Positions 1 to 8,637 of a stretch of DNA of 64,000 nucleotides are shown here, piece after piece. Every line of letters starts with the position of its first letter. Position 1 is the first letter of the stretch. A program made the translations under genes and the position numbers. This DNA is from Sphingomonas sp. AP4-R1 (GTDB lineage: Bacteria > Pseudomonadota > Alphaproteobacteria > Sphingomonadales > Sphingomonadaceae), in NCBI RefSeq assembly GCF_013113735.1, contig NZ_CP053346.1:3238001-3302000 (forward strand), written 5' to 3'. The notes below the pieces were generated by a model. That model worked only from the letters and a program-made list of their open reading frames with translations. It did not search any database and was not told the DNA's origin.

Positions 1-865
1 GCAGCGCCTGCAGCGCATGATTGCGCTCGGACTGGCTATGCTCGCCCGACAAGGCCACGGCGGAGAAGCCGCGCTCGACCAGAGTGGCGTGCAGGTGGCG
101 CACATTGTCGCGCGTGGCGCAGAACAGGATCGCCGTCTCCGCCTCGTGGAAGCGCAGCAGGTTGATCACCGCATGTTCGATGTCGGAGGGCGAGACGGTC
201 ACCGCCTGATAGGTGATGTCGCCATGGCCGCGATCCTCGCCCACCGTGGAGATGCGCAGCGCATCCTTCTGGTAGCGCTTGGCGAGCTGGACGATCGGCT
301 TGGCCATCGTCGCGGAGAAAAGGAGCGTGCGGCGCTCGGGCGAGGCGGCATCGAGAATCTCTTCCAGATCCTCGCGGAAGCCCATGTCGAGCATCTCGTC
401 CGCCTCGTCGAGCACGACGACCTTCAGCGACGACAGATCCAGCGCGCCGCGCTCCACATGATCGCGCAGGCGGCCCGGCGTGCCGACCACGATATGCGCG
501 CCGTGGCTGAGCGTGCGGCGCTCCTTGGAAGCGTCCATGCCGCCGACGCAGGTGGCGACGCGGGCGCGCGCCGCGCCATAGAGCCACATCAGCTCGCGGC
601 TGACCTGCAGCGCGAGTTCGCGAGTCGGCGCGATGACGAGGGCGAGCGGGGTCTGCGGCGCCGGCAACTGGCCGTCCTGCAGCAGCTGGTCGGCGAAGGC
701 GAGGCCGAAGGCGACGGTCTTGCCGGAGCCGGTCTGCGCGGACACGATGAGATCACGGCCGACCGCCTCGGGCTCCAGCACGGCGGCCTGGACGGGAGTG
801 GGGGCCTCATAGCCACGCGCGGCGAGCGCCTCGCCGAGAAGCGATGGAAGAGTAGAAAAGGGCAT
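1..865 (-). CDS. DEAD-box ATP-dependent RNA helicase (C-terminal part cut by window edge)
   Basis: Unwinds RNA duplexes using ATP; such proteins act in ribosome assembly, RNA decay or cold adaptation. Reading the minus strand from the ATG at 865 gives the family motifs in order: a Q-motif region near residues 18-26, motif I AQTGSGKT near 44-51, PTRELA, the GG and TPGR motifs, DEAD as VVLDEADEMLDMGF near 150, then SAT, and the start of the second RecA-like domain (ILFCATRDN). The frame stays open to the window edge, so the end of domain 2 and any C-terminal tail are missing. An AGGA sits about 8 bases before the ATG. It is divergent from glmS across a 519-base repeat-bearing gap. The exact family member (RhlE, CsdA/DeaD or other) cannot be fixed without the tail. 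Confidence 0.93.
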   Translation of the reverse strand, partial: MPFSTLPSLLGEALAARGYEAPTPVQAAVLEPEAVGRDLIVSAQTGSGKTVAFGLAFADQLLQDGQLPAPQTPLALVIAPTRELALQVSRELMWLYGAARARVATCVGGMDASKERRTLSHGAHIVVGTPGRLRDHVERGALDLSSLKVVVLDEADEMLDMGFREDLEEILDAASPERRTLLFSATMAKPIVQLAKRYQKDALRISTVGEDRGHGDITYQAVTVSPSDIEHAVINLLRFHEAETAILFCATRDNVRHLHATLVERGFSAVALSGEHSQSERNHALQAL

Positions 866-996
866 GGTCGTCCTGAAATGGGGGCGTCGTCAGACGCTGC
901 AAGCGAGGGGGAGCGAGCGCATCCCGCAGCCCGCGACAGATCCTTATGTCACAAAATGCACGCAACGCGAAGGGGAGCGCTCGATTTGCTCTCAAA

Positions 997-1077
997 CCCG
1001 TTCGTGCTGAGCCTGTCGAAGCACCGTCCTTCCTGCGTTTCGATACAGAAGAACGGCGCTTCGACAGGCTCAAAGCC
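997..1077. repeat. Short inverted pair of dispersed repeat (core cttcgacaggctca)
   Basis: A copy reading ttcgtgctgagcctgtcgaa starts near 1001 and an opposite copy with gcttcgacaggctcaaagcc lies at about 1058-1077. The same core recurs as an inverted pair at 20367-20450 and as a degenerate single copy near 26063. All copies are between genes. This looks like a small dispersed palindromic repeat of the genome. Confidence 0.7.
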
Positions 1078-1078
1078 T

Positions 1079-1256
1079 GTTTGGAAATGCGAGGAAGATC
1101 GCATTTCGGAGGCCGCACCAGCCCGCTCCCCCACGCATGGGCCCCAGCAAAGTAATACTTTGCTGGGAACCCGACGGGCTCCCATATGATACTGCCGTTG
1201 GGAGGCCGGGGGGAGCGGGCTGGTGCGGCCATGCGCCAAAAGGCGCATCTCCAAAC
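1079..1256. repeat. Composite palindromic element: outer arms, two hairpins, 22-bp inverted arms and a central hairpin
   Basis: Nested symmetry is visible. Outer arms are GTTTGGA (1079-1085) and TCCAAAC (1250-1256). Inside are hairpin A (AAATGCGA near 1084 pairing with TCGCATTT near 1099) and hairpin B (ATGCGCC 1231-1237 with GGCGCAT 1242-1248). Between them are perfect 22-base inverted arms (1111-1132 and 1209-1230, beginning ggccgcaccagcc), enclosing a central 12-bp stem with one-base loop (1143-1167, cccagcaaagta core). No ORF or transposase is inside. Related but shorter elements lie at 33524-33571 and 61179-61245. Confidence 0.8.
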
Positions 1257-1384
1257 AGCCTCTCAGCACAAACGGGAAGAAGGTGAGTGCGTAACGCTCC
1301 GAACGGCTCGCGCGGCGTTCAGCTTCGTGTAAACCGCGCAGGCGCTTTGCGCCGTCGCGCGAGGCTCCAGGGAATCAGAAACGC

Positions 1385-3211
1385 ATGTGCGGAATTATCG
1401 GCATCGTCGGCAAGGAAGAGGTTTGCGGGCGCCTGTTGGAAGGGCTCCGGCGGCTGGAATATCGCGGCTATGACTCGGCCGGCATCGCCACCGATCATGA
1501 TGGCGCGATCGATCGCCGCCGCGCGCCGGGCAAGCTCGACAATCTGGCGGCGGTGCTGAAGGATCAGCCTCTGCCGGGCACCACCGGCATCGCCCACACG
1601 CGCTGGGCCACGCACGGCGCGCCGACCGAAGACAACGCCCACCCGCACGCCACGGGCGAGGTGGCGGTGGTCCACAACGGCATCATCGAGAATTTCAAAT
1701 CGCTGCGGGAAGAATTGCAGGCGCGCGGCCGCACCTTCACCTCGCAGACCGATACGGAGGTGGTCGCCCATCTCGTGTCCGAACGGATCGAGGCCGGCGA
1801 CGAGCCCGCCGCCGCCGTGGCGCAGGTGCTGAAGCGGCTGCACGGCGCGTTCGCGCTCGCCATCCTGTTCCGCCAGCATCCCGATCTGCTGATCGGCGCG
1901 CGGCTCGGTTCGCCGCTGGTGGTGGGCTATGGCGAGGGCGAGACCTATCTGGGCTCGGACGCGCTGGCGCTGGCGCCGCTCACGCAGCGCATCTCCTATC
2001 TGGAGGAGGGCGACTGGGTCGTCATCACGCGCGACGGCGCGCAGGTGTTCGACAAGGACGACCAGCCCGTCGAACGGCCGATCGTGCCCTCGGGCGCGAC
2101 CGACATCGCCATCTCCAAGGGCAATCACCGCCACTTCATGCTCAAGGAGATTTACGAGCAGCCGATCGTCGTCGCGCAGACGCTCCGGACCTATCTGCGC
2201 CGGCTGGATGGCGAACTGGCGCCGGTGCCGGTCGAGGATTTCGATCTGAGCGCCATCCGCCGCGTGACGATCGTGGCGTGCGGCACCAGCTTCTATGCAG
2301 GCCTCGTCGCCAAATATTGGTTCGAGCAATTCGCGCGCGTGCCGGTCGACATCGATGTGGCGAGCGAGTTCCGCTACCGCGCGCCGGTGCTGGAGGAAGG
2401 CGGGCTCGCGCTCTTCATCAGCCAGTCGGGCGAGACGGCGGACACGCTGGCGGCGCTGCGCCACGCCCGCGCCGAGGGTCAGAAGATCGCGGTCGTCGTC
2501 AACGTGCCGACCTCGACGATGGCGCGCGAGGCGGACCTGCTGCTGCCGACGCATGCGGGGCCGGAAATCGGCGTCGCCTCCACCAAGGCCTTCACCTGCC
2601 AGCTCGCCGTGCTGGCGGCGCTGGCGGCGAACCTCGCCAAGGCCAAGGGACGCCTGACGCCCGCCGAGGAGCGCGAGATCGTGCGCCACCTGTCCGAAGC
2701 GCCGGCCTCGCTCAACGGCGCGCTGGCTTATGACGAGACGATTCAGGAGATGGCGGGCGTGATCGCCGGCGCGCGCGACGTGCTGTATCTGGGGCGCGGC
2801 CCCGATTATCCGCTGGCGCTGGAAGGGGCGCTGAAGCTCAAGGAAATCAGCTACATCCATGCCGAAGGTTATGCGGCGGGTGAAATGAAGCACGGCCCGA
2901 TCGCGCTGGTGGACGATGCCGTGCCGATCATCGTGATCGCGCCCTCCGGCCCCCTGTTCGAGAAGACCGTCTCGAACATGCAGGAGGTGCAGGCGCGCGG
3001 CGGCAAGGTGGTGCTGATCTCGGACTATGACGGCGTGCAGGCGGCGGGCGAGGGCTGCGTCGCCACGATCACGATGCCGAAGGTCCACCCGCTGATCGCG
3101 CCGCTCGTCTATGCGGTGCCGATCCAGCTGCTGGCCTATCATGTCGCCGTGGCCAAGGGCACGGACGTGGATCAGCCGCGCAATCTGGCCAAGAGCGTCA
3201 CGGTGGAGTGA
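1385..3211 (+). CDS. glmS: Glutamine--fructose-6-phosphate aminotransferase (isomerizing)
   Basis: Makes glucosamine-6-phosphate from fructose-6-phosphate and glutamine, the entry step to UDP-GlcNAc for peptidoglycan and lipopolysaccharide. The 608-residue length matches the family. The protein starts MCGIIGIVG, so Cys2 is the N-terminal glutaminase nucleophile, and the N-terminal amidotransferase domain runs to about residue 220. Two SIS sugar-isomerase domains follow (CGTSFYAG near 300, SQSGETADT near 347, GRGPDYPLALEGALKLKEISYIHAE near 470). The C-terminus ends AKSVTVE, as in E. coli GlmS. No glmU is adjacent. It is convergent with the next gene, and a 14-bp perfect hairpin separates them. 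Confidence 0.98.
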   Translation: MCGIIGIVGKEEVCGRLLEGLRRLEYRGYDSAGIATDHDGAIDRRRAPGKLDNLAAVLKDQPLPGTTGIAHTRWATHGAPTEDNAHPHATGEVAVVHNGIIENFKSLREELQARGRTFTSQTDTEVVAHLVSERIEAGDEPAAAVAQVLKRLHGAFALAILFRQHPDLLIGARLGSPLVVGYGEGETYLGSDALALAPLTQRISYLEEGDWVVITRDGAQVFDKDDQPVERPIVPSGATDIAISKGNHRHFMLKEIYEQPIVVAQTLRTYLRRLDGELAPVPVEDFDLSAIRRVTIVACGTSFYAGLVAKYWFEQFARVPVDIDVASEFRYRAPVLEEGGLALFISQSGETADTLAALRHARAEGQKIAVVVNVPTSTMAREADLLLPTHAGPEIGVASTKAFTCQLAVLAALAANLAKAKGRLTPAEEREIVRHLSEAPASLNGALAYDETIQEMAGVIAGARDVLYLGRGPDYPLALEGALKLKEISYIHAEGYAAGEMKHGPIALVDDAVPIIVIAPSGPLFEKTVSNMQEVQARGGKVVLISDYDGVQAAGEGCVATITMPKVHPLIAPLVYAVPIQLLAYHVAVAKGTDVDQPRNLAKSVTVE

Positions 3212-3215
3212 GCGG

Positions 3216-3255
3216 GGCCGGGAGCGGCGCGCGCCTCGCGACGCCGCTCCCGGCC
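3216..3255. terminator. Bidirectional hairpin between convergent glmS and the PEP-tailed dehydrogenase
   Basis: A perfect 14-bp stem (3216-3229, ggccgggagcggcg, pairing with 3242-3255) closes a 12-base loop exactly between two convergent genes. There is no T-run on either side, so it may act as a stem that blocks 3' decay or as a weak terminator. Confidence 0.65.
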
Positions 3256-3259
3256 TCGA

Positions 3260-4774
3260 TCAGGCGCGAACCGGCCGGGCGTGCGATAGCGGCCGGCGGC
3301 GGAGCGCCGCGCCGATCAGGCCGAAGCCCGCCAGCATCAGCATCCAGTTGGCCGGCTCCGGAAGCGCCAGAAGCGAGGCGAGGCGATAGATGTCGCCCGA
3401 ATTCTTGGCGATCAGATACAGCTCGCCCGCATTGTCCGTGCCGAGGCGCAGATCGACCCGGTTGTAGACGCCGACATTCCCGTCCGTCGCGGCGAGGGTG
3501 GAGGGCACACCGTTTATGACGAGCCCCAACTCGTAGAGGGTGGCGGGGGTGGCGCCGGCCACCGAGAGCGGATCATAGTAAAAGAGGCGGCCCGAGACGA
3601 GTTCGGCGAGCACCACCATGCCCGTCAGTTCCGGTACGGCGGTGCCGGTATAGGCATAAGCGCCGCTGATCGCGGCCAGAAAGTAAGCGCCGCTGCGAAA
3701 GATCTCCTCGTGATCGAACTGCGCGACCGGATCGAGGAAGGCGCCCGAATTGGCGGGCATATCATAGACATTGGGATCCCAGCTGACACCGCGCGCGAAC
3801 GTGCCCTCGCGGATCGGCCAGCCATAATTGCCGCCCGCCACCCCGATATTGACCTCTTCCAGCTGGGACTGGCCGATATCGGCGATCAGCATCTGGCCGG
3901 TCTTGCTGTCCCAGCTGAACTGCTGCGGATTGCGCAGGCCGGACGCCCACACCTCGCCCAACACGCCGGATTGCCCGACATGGGGATTGTCGGCGGGGAT
4001 CGTATAGGCCTCGCCGTTGAGGCCGGCGGCGGGATCGATGCGGAGGATCTTGCCGAACGGGCTGCCCGGATCCTGGGCATTGCCATAGGGATCGCCCACG
4101 CCGCCGCCGTCGCCCAGGCCGATATAGAGCTTGCCATATTCGGCCGAGTCCGGCGTCGCGGTCGGATTGAAGGCGATCGTGCCCGCGCCATGATCGCTGA
4201 ACGGCTGGGCGACGCGCAGCACCTCGCGCTGCGAGGCGATCGAGGCCGTCGCCGCAGTGGGATCGTCGACGCGGAATTCGGTGACGACATTGTCGTGATC
4301 CACGCTCTGCCCGTTGCCCTTGTAGGTTTCGGTGCCCGAGGGGCGCGTGGTGGCGATCGTGTAGAACACGCCGTAGCCGGGCTTCTGCGGATCGCCGGCG
4401 AAATTGGGATGCAGCGCGAAGCTCATCAGACCGGTCTGCGACGGGTTGGTGGCGGTGCTGAAATCCGCCAGCGTGCCGCGTATGTCGAACCAGGTCTGGG
4501 GCGCGCCGCCAGCCGCGCCGACGATGCTGATCGTGCCGCGCGTGTCGTTCACGAACAATCGGCCGGACGTGTCCGCCACCGGCTGCAATTGCTGGATCCT
4601 GCGGGTGAACCCATCGATCACGGGATCGCCGCTGACCTGCGCCTGACCGAACAGGGACAGGCCCACCGTGATCCCCTGCGCGATCGGCGCGGGCACGGGA
4701 TTGGTCACCACGGCCGCATGCGCCGTCGATGCGGCGAGCGCACCCATCATCGCCAAGATACGATACGATTTCAC
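3260..4774 (-). CDS. Secreted PQQ-type glucose/sorbosone dehydrogenase-like beta-propeller with PEP-CTERM tail
   Basis: A 504-residue exported protein. A Sec signal peptide (residues 1-20, ending STAHA) leads into repeats typical of soluble glucose/sorbosone dehydrogenase-like propellers: GLMSFALHPNFAGDP, YIGLGDGGGVGDPYGNAQDP, ILRIDPAAG, WASGLRNPQQFSWD, and ADIGQSQLEEVNI-GGNYGWP, the last being the family's C-terminal signature. It ends with a sorting tail, LPEPANWMLMLAGFGLIGAA followed by RRR, expected to be read by an exosortase system encoded elsewhere. The start is a GTG (4774) with GGGGG upstream. Whether PQQ is bound or a sugar oxidised is inference from the fold only. It is convergent with glmS and divergent from anmK. 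Confidence 0.85.
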   Translation of the reverse strand: MKSYRILAMMGALAASTAHAAVVTNPVPAPIAQGITVGLSLFGQAQVSGDPVIDGFTRRIQQLQPVADTSGRLFVNDTRGTISIVGAAGGAPQTWFDIRGTLADFSTATNPSQTGLMSFALHPNFAGDPQKPGYGVFYTIATTRPSGTETYKGNGQSVDHDNVVTEFRVDDPTAATASIASQREVLRVAQPFSDHGAGTIAFNPTATPDSAEYGKLYIGLGDGGGVGDPYGNAQDPGSPFGKILRIDPAAGLNGEAYTIPADNPHVGQSGVLGEVWASGLRNPQQFSWDSKTGQMLIADIGQSQLEEVNIGVAGGNYGWPIREGTFARGVSWDPNVYDMPANSGAFLDPVAQFDHEEIFRSGAYFLAAISGAYAYTGTAVPELTGMVVLAELVSGRLFYYDPLSVAGATPATLYELGLVINGVPSTLAATDGNVGVYNRVDLRLGTDNAGELYLIAKNSGDIYRLASLLALPEPANWMLMLAGFGLIGAALRRRPLSHARPVRA

Positions 4775-4878
4775 AAAACGCCCCCGTTCCGGAATTAACG
4801 GAGAATTAACCCATATGCGCGTCCTGTCAACGATTCCGGTGCTTGGCGCTATCGGATCGGGGCGGCTAGACGGGTGCG

Positions 4879-5994
4879 ATGGACATCATGCTCGCAATCG
4901 GCCTCATGTCGGGTACGTCGCTCGACGGCGTGGACGCCGCCCTGATCGAGACGGACGGCGAGGGCCATGTGCGCCCGATCGGCTTTGCGGGCGACGATTA
5001 TACAACGGACGAGCGGGGCGCGATCCACCGTGCGGTGCAGCGCGCGCTGGAGATGGATCAGCCGGGGGAAGACCGCCTGATCCGGACCGCCGAGCAGATG
5101 CTGACGCGCCGCCATGCCGAACTGGTCGAGCGGTTGTTGACGCAGGAGGGGCTCGATGCGGCGGCCATCCACGTCGTCGGCTTTCACGGCCAGACGATCG
5201 CGCACCGGCCGGATCGCGGCTGGACCTGGCAGATCGGCGACGGCGCCGGGCTGGCCGATCGGCTGGGCATTACCGTGGTGGACCAGCTTCGCATCGCGGA
5301 CGTGGCGGCGGGCGGGCAGGGCGCGCCCCTGCTGCCCGTCTATCATCGCGCGCTCTGTGCGGCGCTGCCCAGGCCGGTGGCGGTGCTCAATCTGGGCGGT
5401 GTCGGCAATCTCACCTGGATCGGCGAGGGGGATGCGCTGGTCGCCTTCGATACCGGCCCGGCCAACGGCCTCGTCAACCAGTGGGTCGAGACCCTGACCG
5501 GCGAGCCGTTCGATCGGGATGGCGCGCTGGCGGATACAGGGCACGTGGACGGCGATGTCTTGCGGGGGATGCTCGCCCATCCCTGGTTCGATCTGCCCGC
5601 GCCCAAGAGCCTCGACCGCCACGATTTCACCGACAGGGCTGCGGTCGGCCTCAGCCTCGCCGACGGCGCGGCCACGCTGACCCGTTTCACGGCGGAGACG
5701 GTCGCCCTCGCGCTGGGGCTGGTTCCGCAGCGGCCCGAGCGCCTGATCGTGGCGGGCGGAGGCCGCCGCAATCCGACGCTGATGCGGATGATCGGGGAAG
5801 CGTGCGGCGTCGCGCCGGAGCCGATCGAGGCGCTCGGCTGGAATGGCGACGCGACCGAGGCGGAGGGATTCGCCTATATGGCCGTTCGTTCGTTGAAGGG
5901 GGCGCCGATCAGCTTTCCCGGCACCACCGGCGCGCCCGCGCCGATGACGGGTGGCACGGCCCATGCGCCCAACGAGAGGATCAGAGCGGCATGA
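4879..5994 (+). CDS. anmK: Anhydro-N-acetylmuramic acid kinase
   Basis: Phosphorylates and opens 1,6-anhydro-MurNAc released during peptidoglycan turnover to give MurNAc-6-phosphate for recycling. The protein is 371 residues, near the family's usual 370. It begins with the signature GLMSGTSLDGVDAAL near residues 7-21, has GFHGQTIAHRP near 100, LNLGGVGNLTW, FDTGPANGLVNQWVE, and a late VAGGGRRNPTLMRMI segment, all family features of the ASKHA fold. ATGs at 4879 and 4888 are both possible starts; neither has a strong ribosome site. Its stop overlaps the ATG of the next small gene (ATGA), so the two are probably co-translated. Confidence 0.96.
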   Translation: MDIMLAIGLMSGTSLDGVDAALIETDGEGHVRPIGFAGDDYTTDERGAIHRAVQRALEMDQPGEDRLIRTAEQMLTRRHAELVERLLTQEGLDAAAIHVVGFHGQTIAHRPDRGWTWQIGDGAGLADRLGITVVDQLRIADVAAGGQGAPLLPVYHRALCAALPRPVAVLNLGGVGNLTWIGEGDALVAFDTGPANGLVNQWVETLTGEPFDRDGALADTGHVDGDVLRGMLAHPWFDLPAPKSLDRHDFTDRAAVGLSLADGAATLTRFTAETVALALGLVPQRPERLIVAGGGRRNPTLMRMIGEACGVAPEPIEALGWNGDATEAEGFAYMAVRSLKGAPISFPGTTGAPAPMTGGTAHAPNERIRAA

Positions 5995-6323
5995 TGAAAG
6001 TTGCGAGTCTGACGGCGGCGGCTCTGGCGGTTACCGCGCCCACCATGGCTTCCACACCTGCGGCGTGGAACACGATGCACGTAGCGGCCCGCCGTGCCTG
6101 CATCGCCGCCGCCGGGCTGCGCGCGCCGAGCGTGTCGGACGCGCTCGATTTCTCGGACACGAGCGCGAAGACGGCCCTGCTGGTGCGCGGCACCTATACG
6201 CAGCGCTTCATGAAGGGCGCCACGGGCACGTTCCTGTGTCTCTACGATCGCCGGACCAAGAAGGCCGAGGCGATGGAAGCGCCGGGCTTCGCGCTGGACG
6301 GAGCCGCCCCGCGCGGGAAGTGA
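5991..6323 (+). CDS. Small exported protein of unknown function
   Basis: A 110-residue protein whose ATG overlaps the anmK stop codon by four bases (ATGA), implying translational coupling. The first 20 or so residues form a plausible Sec signal peptide (MMKVASLTAAALAVTAPTMAS). The mature part has two cysteines (in RRACIAAA and TFLCLYDRR), which could form a disulfide, and a basic KK-containing C-terminus. I do not recognise the family. Location suggests a periplasmic protein expressed with peptidoglycan recycling, but that is inference from position alone. Confidence 0.75.
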   Translation: MMKVASLTAAALAVTAPTMASTPAAWNTMHVAARRACIAAAGLRAPSVSDALDFSDTSAKTALLVRGTYTQRFMKGATGTFLCLYDRRTKKAEAMEAPGFALDGAAPRGK

Positions 6324-6342
6324 CGCCGGCGCGGCGGTTTCG

Positions 6343-7002
6343 TCAGCCGCGCGCGCTGGCGCGGGTGGCAAGCAGGTCCAGCAGGCACTGGTGATGCAGC
6401 ATCATCTGGCGCGCGCCGAATATGAGCGTGCGCTCGAGGCGGGGCTGCTCCGGCATCGAGGCGAGGACGTGTGCGGTTTCCTCCTCGCTCGGCAGGAGCA
6501 GGGGCGCGAAGGGCACGTTGAGGCGCGCGGCGGCCGTTTCCATGGTGGCACGGATCGGCTGCCAGTCGAGCAGCAGGCCGACGACCGCGCCGATCGCGCA
6601 GCCGAATCGATCGGAGCGCGCGATCGTCGCCATCGCCTGACGCTGGGCGAGGATGGCGGAGACGGTCGCCGCCTCGCCCGGCGTGCCGGGCACCGGGCCC
6701 GCCGCCACGATCAACTGGCCGAGATTGCCCCGCTCGTTGGCGAAGCCGCGCGCGGCCTGCGCCAGCCAGGCATCGCCGCCCGGCCAGATATTATGGTCCG
6801 CCACCAGCTCGACCAGACCCGGCTGCGGACCGTGCAGCATCGTCAGCAGATGCAGCATGTCCGACAGGTTGCGAGTCGCGTCCGCGCTCGCGTTCAGCTC
6901 CGGCGAATGCAGCCAGGCATGAGTGGCGCTACCTTCTCCCGCGACCAACGAGGTCAGCAGCCCGCCCCGATCAAGGGGGGAGGTTTCAAGGGCGACGCGC
7001 AT
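6343..7002 (-). CDS. Conserved-looking protein of unknown function
   Basis: A 219-residue, mostly helical protein with no signal peptide and no catalytic motif that I recognise. Segments include a His-rich turn (LHLLTMLHGPQPGLVELVADHN), a hydrophobic Gly/Ala helix around residues 130-160 (FGCAIGAVVGLLLDW) and a C-terminal ARQMMLHHQCLLDLLATRA. The ATG at 7002 is preferred over a TTG four codons upstream. It is convergent with the small exported gene after anmK. The GC-rich third-position pattern supports coding, and the even distribution of hydrophobic residues supports a folded domain. Function unknown. Confidence 0.7.
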   Translation of the reverse strand: MRVALETSPLDRGGLLTSLVAGEGSATHAWLHSPELNASADATRNLSDMLHLLTMLHGPQPGLVELVADHNIWPGGDAWLAQAARGFANERGNLGQLIVAAGPVPGTPGEAATVSAILAQRQAMATIARSDRFGCAIGAVVGLLLDWQPIRATMETAAARLNVPFAPLLLPSEEETAHVLASMPEQPRLERTLIFGARQMMLHHQCLLDLLATRASARG

Positions 7003-7120
7003 ACACGGCTCCAAATCAATGCAGTTCGACCCCTCATGACCGAACTCTTATACCGGAGGGCGTAAGGATTTGGTTGATAAGCCGTTTGCCAAACCGTTCG
7101 TCGTGTCGTTTTTCCGGCGT

Positions 7121-8554
7121 TCAGGCGGCGGTGACGTCTCCGTGTCCGCCGGGCTGCGCGGCATTGGTTTCGGGGGCGGTAGGGTTACGGATCGAGGGAC
7201 GCAGGCGGGCCACGCTGAAGAGGCCGGCCGTCACCGCCAGACCGGCGGCCAGGATCGGCGGCACGCTGGACGTGGCGAAGCCGAAGGCCAGCACCGTCGC
7301 CACGCCGGTCGCGCCCATCGTCTGGCCGACGAGTCGCGTCGTGGAGACGAGGCCGCCGGCCGATGCCGCGCGCTCGCGCGGGGCGGAGCCCACGATCAGG
7401 CGCGCATTGGGCGAAAGATACATGCCGAAGCCCGCGCCGCAGACCGACATGCGCCAGGCGATGTCGAAATATTCGGGATGCGCGGGCAGGAAGGCGAGCA
7501 GCAGGAGGCCCGCCGTCGCCACCGCCATGCCGATGCCGCCGAGCAGGCCCGCCGGATAGCGATCGGAGAGGCTGCCCGCGACCGGCGCGACGATCATCGT
7601 CGTCAGCGGCCAGGGCGCGATCATCGCGCCCACCTCGCTCGGCTCGAAGCCATAGCCGTGCTGGAGGCGGAAGGGCAGCGAGAGGATGATCATCTGCGAG
7701 GCGCTGAACGCGATGAAAGCGCCCGCCACCGACAGCGCCAGCACCGGACGCGAGAGCAGATCGACCGGGAGGATCGGGGCCGCCTCGCGCCGCTCGTGCA
7801 GCACCAGGGCCACGCCGAACAGGATGCCGATCGCGACGATCGCGAAGCTCACCACGGGCGAATTGCCGTGCACCACCGCCTCCAGCCCGGAGATGATGAG
7901 GCCGAAGGTGGCCATGTTCAGCATCGCGCCCGCGAGATTATAGGGGCCGGTCTGGCGCGGGGGCACGTCGGGCAGGGCCCAGCGGCCGAGCGCGAGCGAC
8001 AGGATCGCGAAAGGCGCCGCCATCGCGAACACCCACGGCCAGGGCGCCACCGCGAGGATCAGCCCGCCCGCCGTCGGCGCGAGCGCGCCCGAGACGGAAC
8101 CCATGATATTGTTGAGGCCCAGCCCCCGGCCAAGATGCTTCGGCGGATAGACGACGCGGATCATCGCCGCCATCACCGATAGAGCGGCGGCCGCGCCCGT
8201 CGCCTGCAGCGCACGCACCACCAGCAGGAAACCCAGGCTGTGCGCGAAGAAGCAGAGGATCGTGGCCAGCGTAAAGACGAGCTGGCCACCCTGATACAGC
8301 CGCTTGAGCCCGATCCGGTCGCCCAGCGCCGAGAAGGGCAGCAGCGCCATCACCAGCACCAATTGATAGACGGTGACGACGAGCACGGCGGACGAGGAAT
8401 CGACGTGCAGATCGCGCGAGATGGTCGGCAGCGCCACGGTCGCGATCGCACCGTCTATGATGGTGAGCATCGTCCCCAGGCTGATCGCCGCCACCGCGAG
8501 GGTGAAACGCCACCCCTCCAATCCTATCTGGGGCGCGGCATCGTCACTTTGCAT
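7121..8554 (-). CDS. MFS transporter, DHA2 (14-helix) drug-efflux type
   Basis: Inner-membrane proton-coupled exporter, 477 residues, the normal size for the 14-TM DHA2 group. Helix 1 carries the DHA2 motif TIIDGAIATVALPTISRDL (compare LDxTIVNVALP), followed by the loop 2-3 motif GDRIGLKRLYQGG and the motif C-like GSVSGALAPTAGGLI in helix 5. The C-terminal cytoplasmic tail is short. It lies divergently 83 bases from asd. No regulator or membrane-fusion partner is adjacent, so the substrate cannot be inferred. Confidence 0.92.
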   Translation of the reverse strand: MQSDDAAPQIGLEGWRFTLAVAAISLGTMLTIIDGAIATVALPTISRDLHVDSSSAVLVVTVYQLVLVMALLPFSALGDRIGLKRLYQGGQLVFTLATILCFFAHSLGFLLVVRALQATGAAAALSVMAAMIRVVYPPKHLGRGLGLNNIMGSVSGALAPTAGGLILAVAPWPWVFAMAAPFAILSLALGRWALPDVPPRQTGPYNLAGAMLNMATFGLIISGLEAVVHGNSPVVSFAIVAIGILFGVALVLHERREAAPILPVDLLSRPVLALSVAGAFIAFSASQMIILSLPFRLQHGYGFEPSEVGAMIAPWPLTTMIVAPVAGSLSDRYPAGLLGGIGMAVATAGLLLLAFLPAHPEYFDIAWRMSVCGAGFGMYLSPNARLIVGSAPRERAASAGGLVSTTRLVGQTMGATGVATVLAFGFATSSVPPILAAGLAVTAGLFSVARLRPSIRNPTAPETNAAQPGGHGDVTAA

Positions 8555-8637
8555 CGATCAAGATTTCCTCGGGCGCCGATCGGCTGGACATGCAGGCCGT
8601 TATGCCGGAATGCGCCCGCGTCAAAGGAGCTTCAGTT

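Larger units (their letters stand above)
866..1384. other. Intergenic region between helicase and glmS, rich in palindromic repeats
   Basis: This 519-base gap holds no convincing gene. It contains two copies, in opposite orientation, of a short repeat with core cttcgacaggctca (997-1077), then a 178-base composite palindromic element (1079-1256). The promoter of glmS should lie between about 1257 and 1384, but I cannot pick out clear -35/-10 boxes. Nothing resembling the glmS ribozyme of Gram-positive bacteria is seen upstream of glmS. Confidence 0.7.

Noticed and set aside
17..1189. Long open frame on the plus strand opposite the helicase
   Set aside because: It runs antisense to a clear DEAD-box helicase and shows Arg/His/Gly-rich composition typical of a GC-rich shadow frame, with no domain.
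1079..1256. Element as an insertion sequence
   Set aside because: No transposase frame and no clear target duplication at the outer arms.
1257..1384. glmS ribozyme or amino-sugar riboswitch before glmS
   Set aside because: The 128 bases before the start show no ribozyme-like core, and such ribozymes are typical of Gram-positive bacteria.
1319..3142. 600-codon open frame antisense to glmS
   Set aside because: Shadow of a well-conserved gene; composition is Arg/His-rich without motifs.
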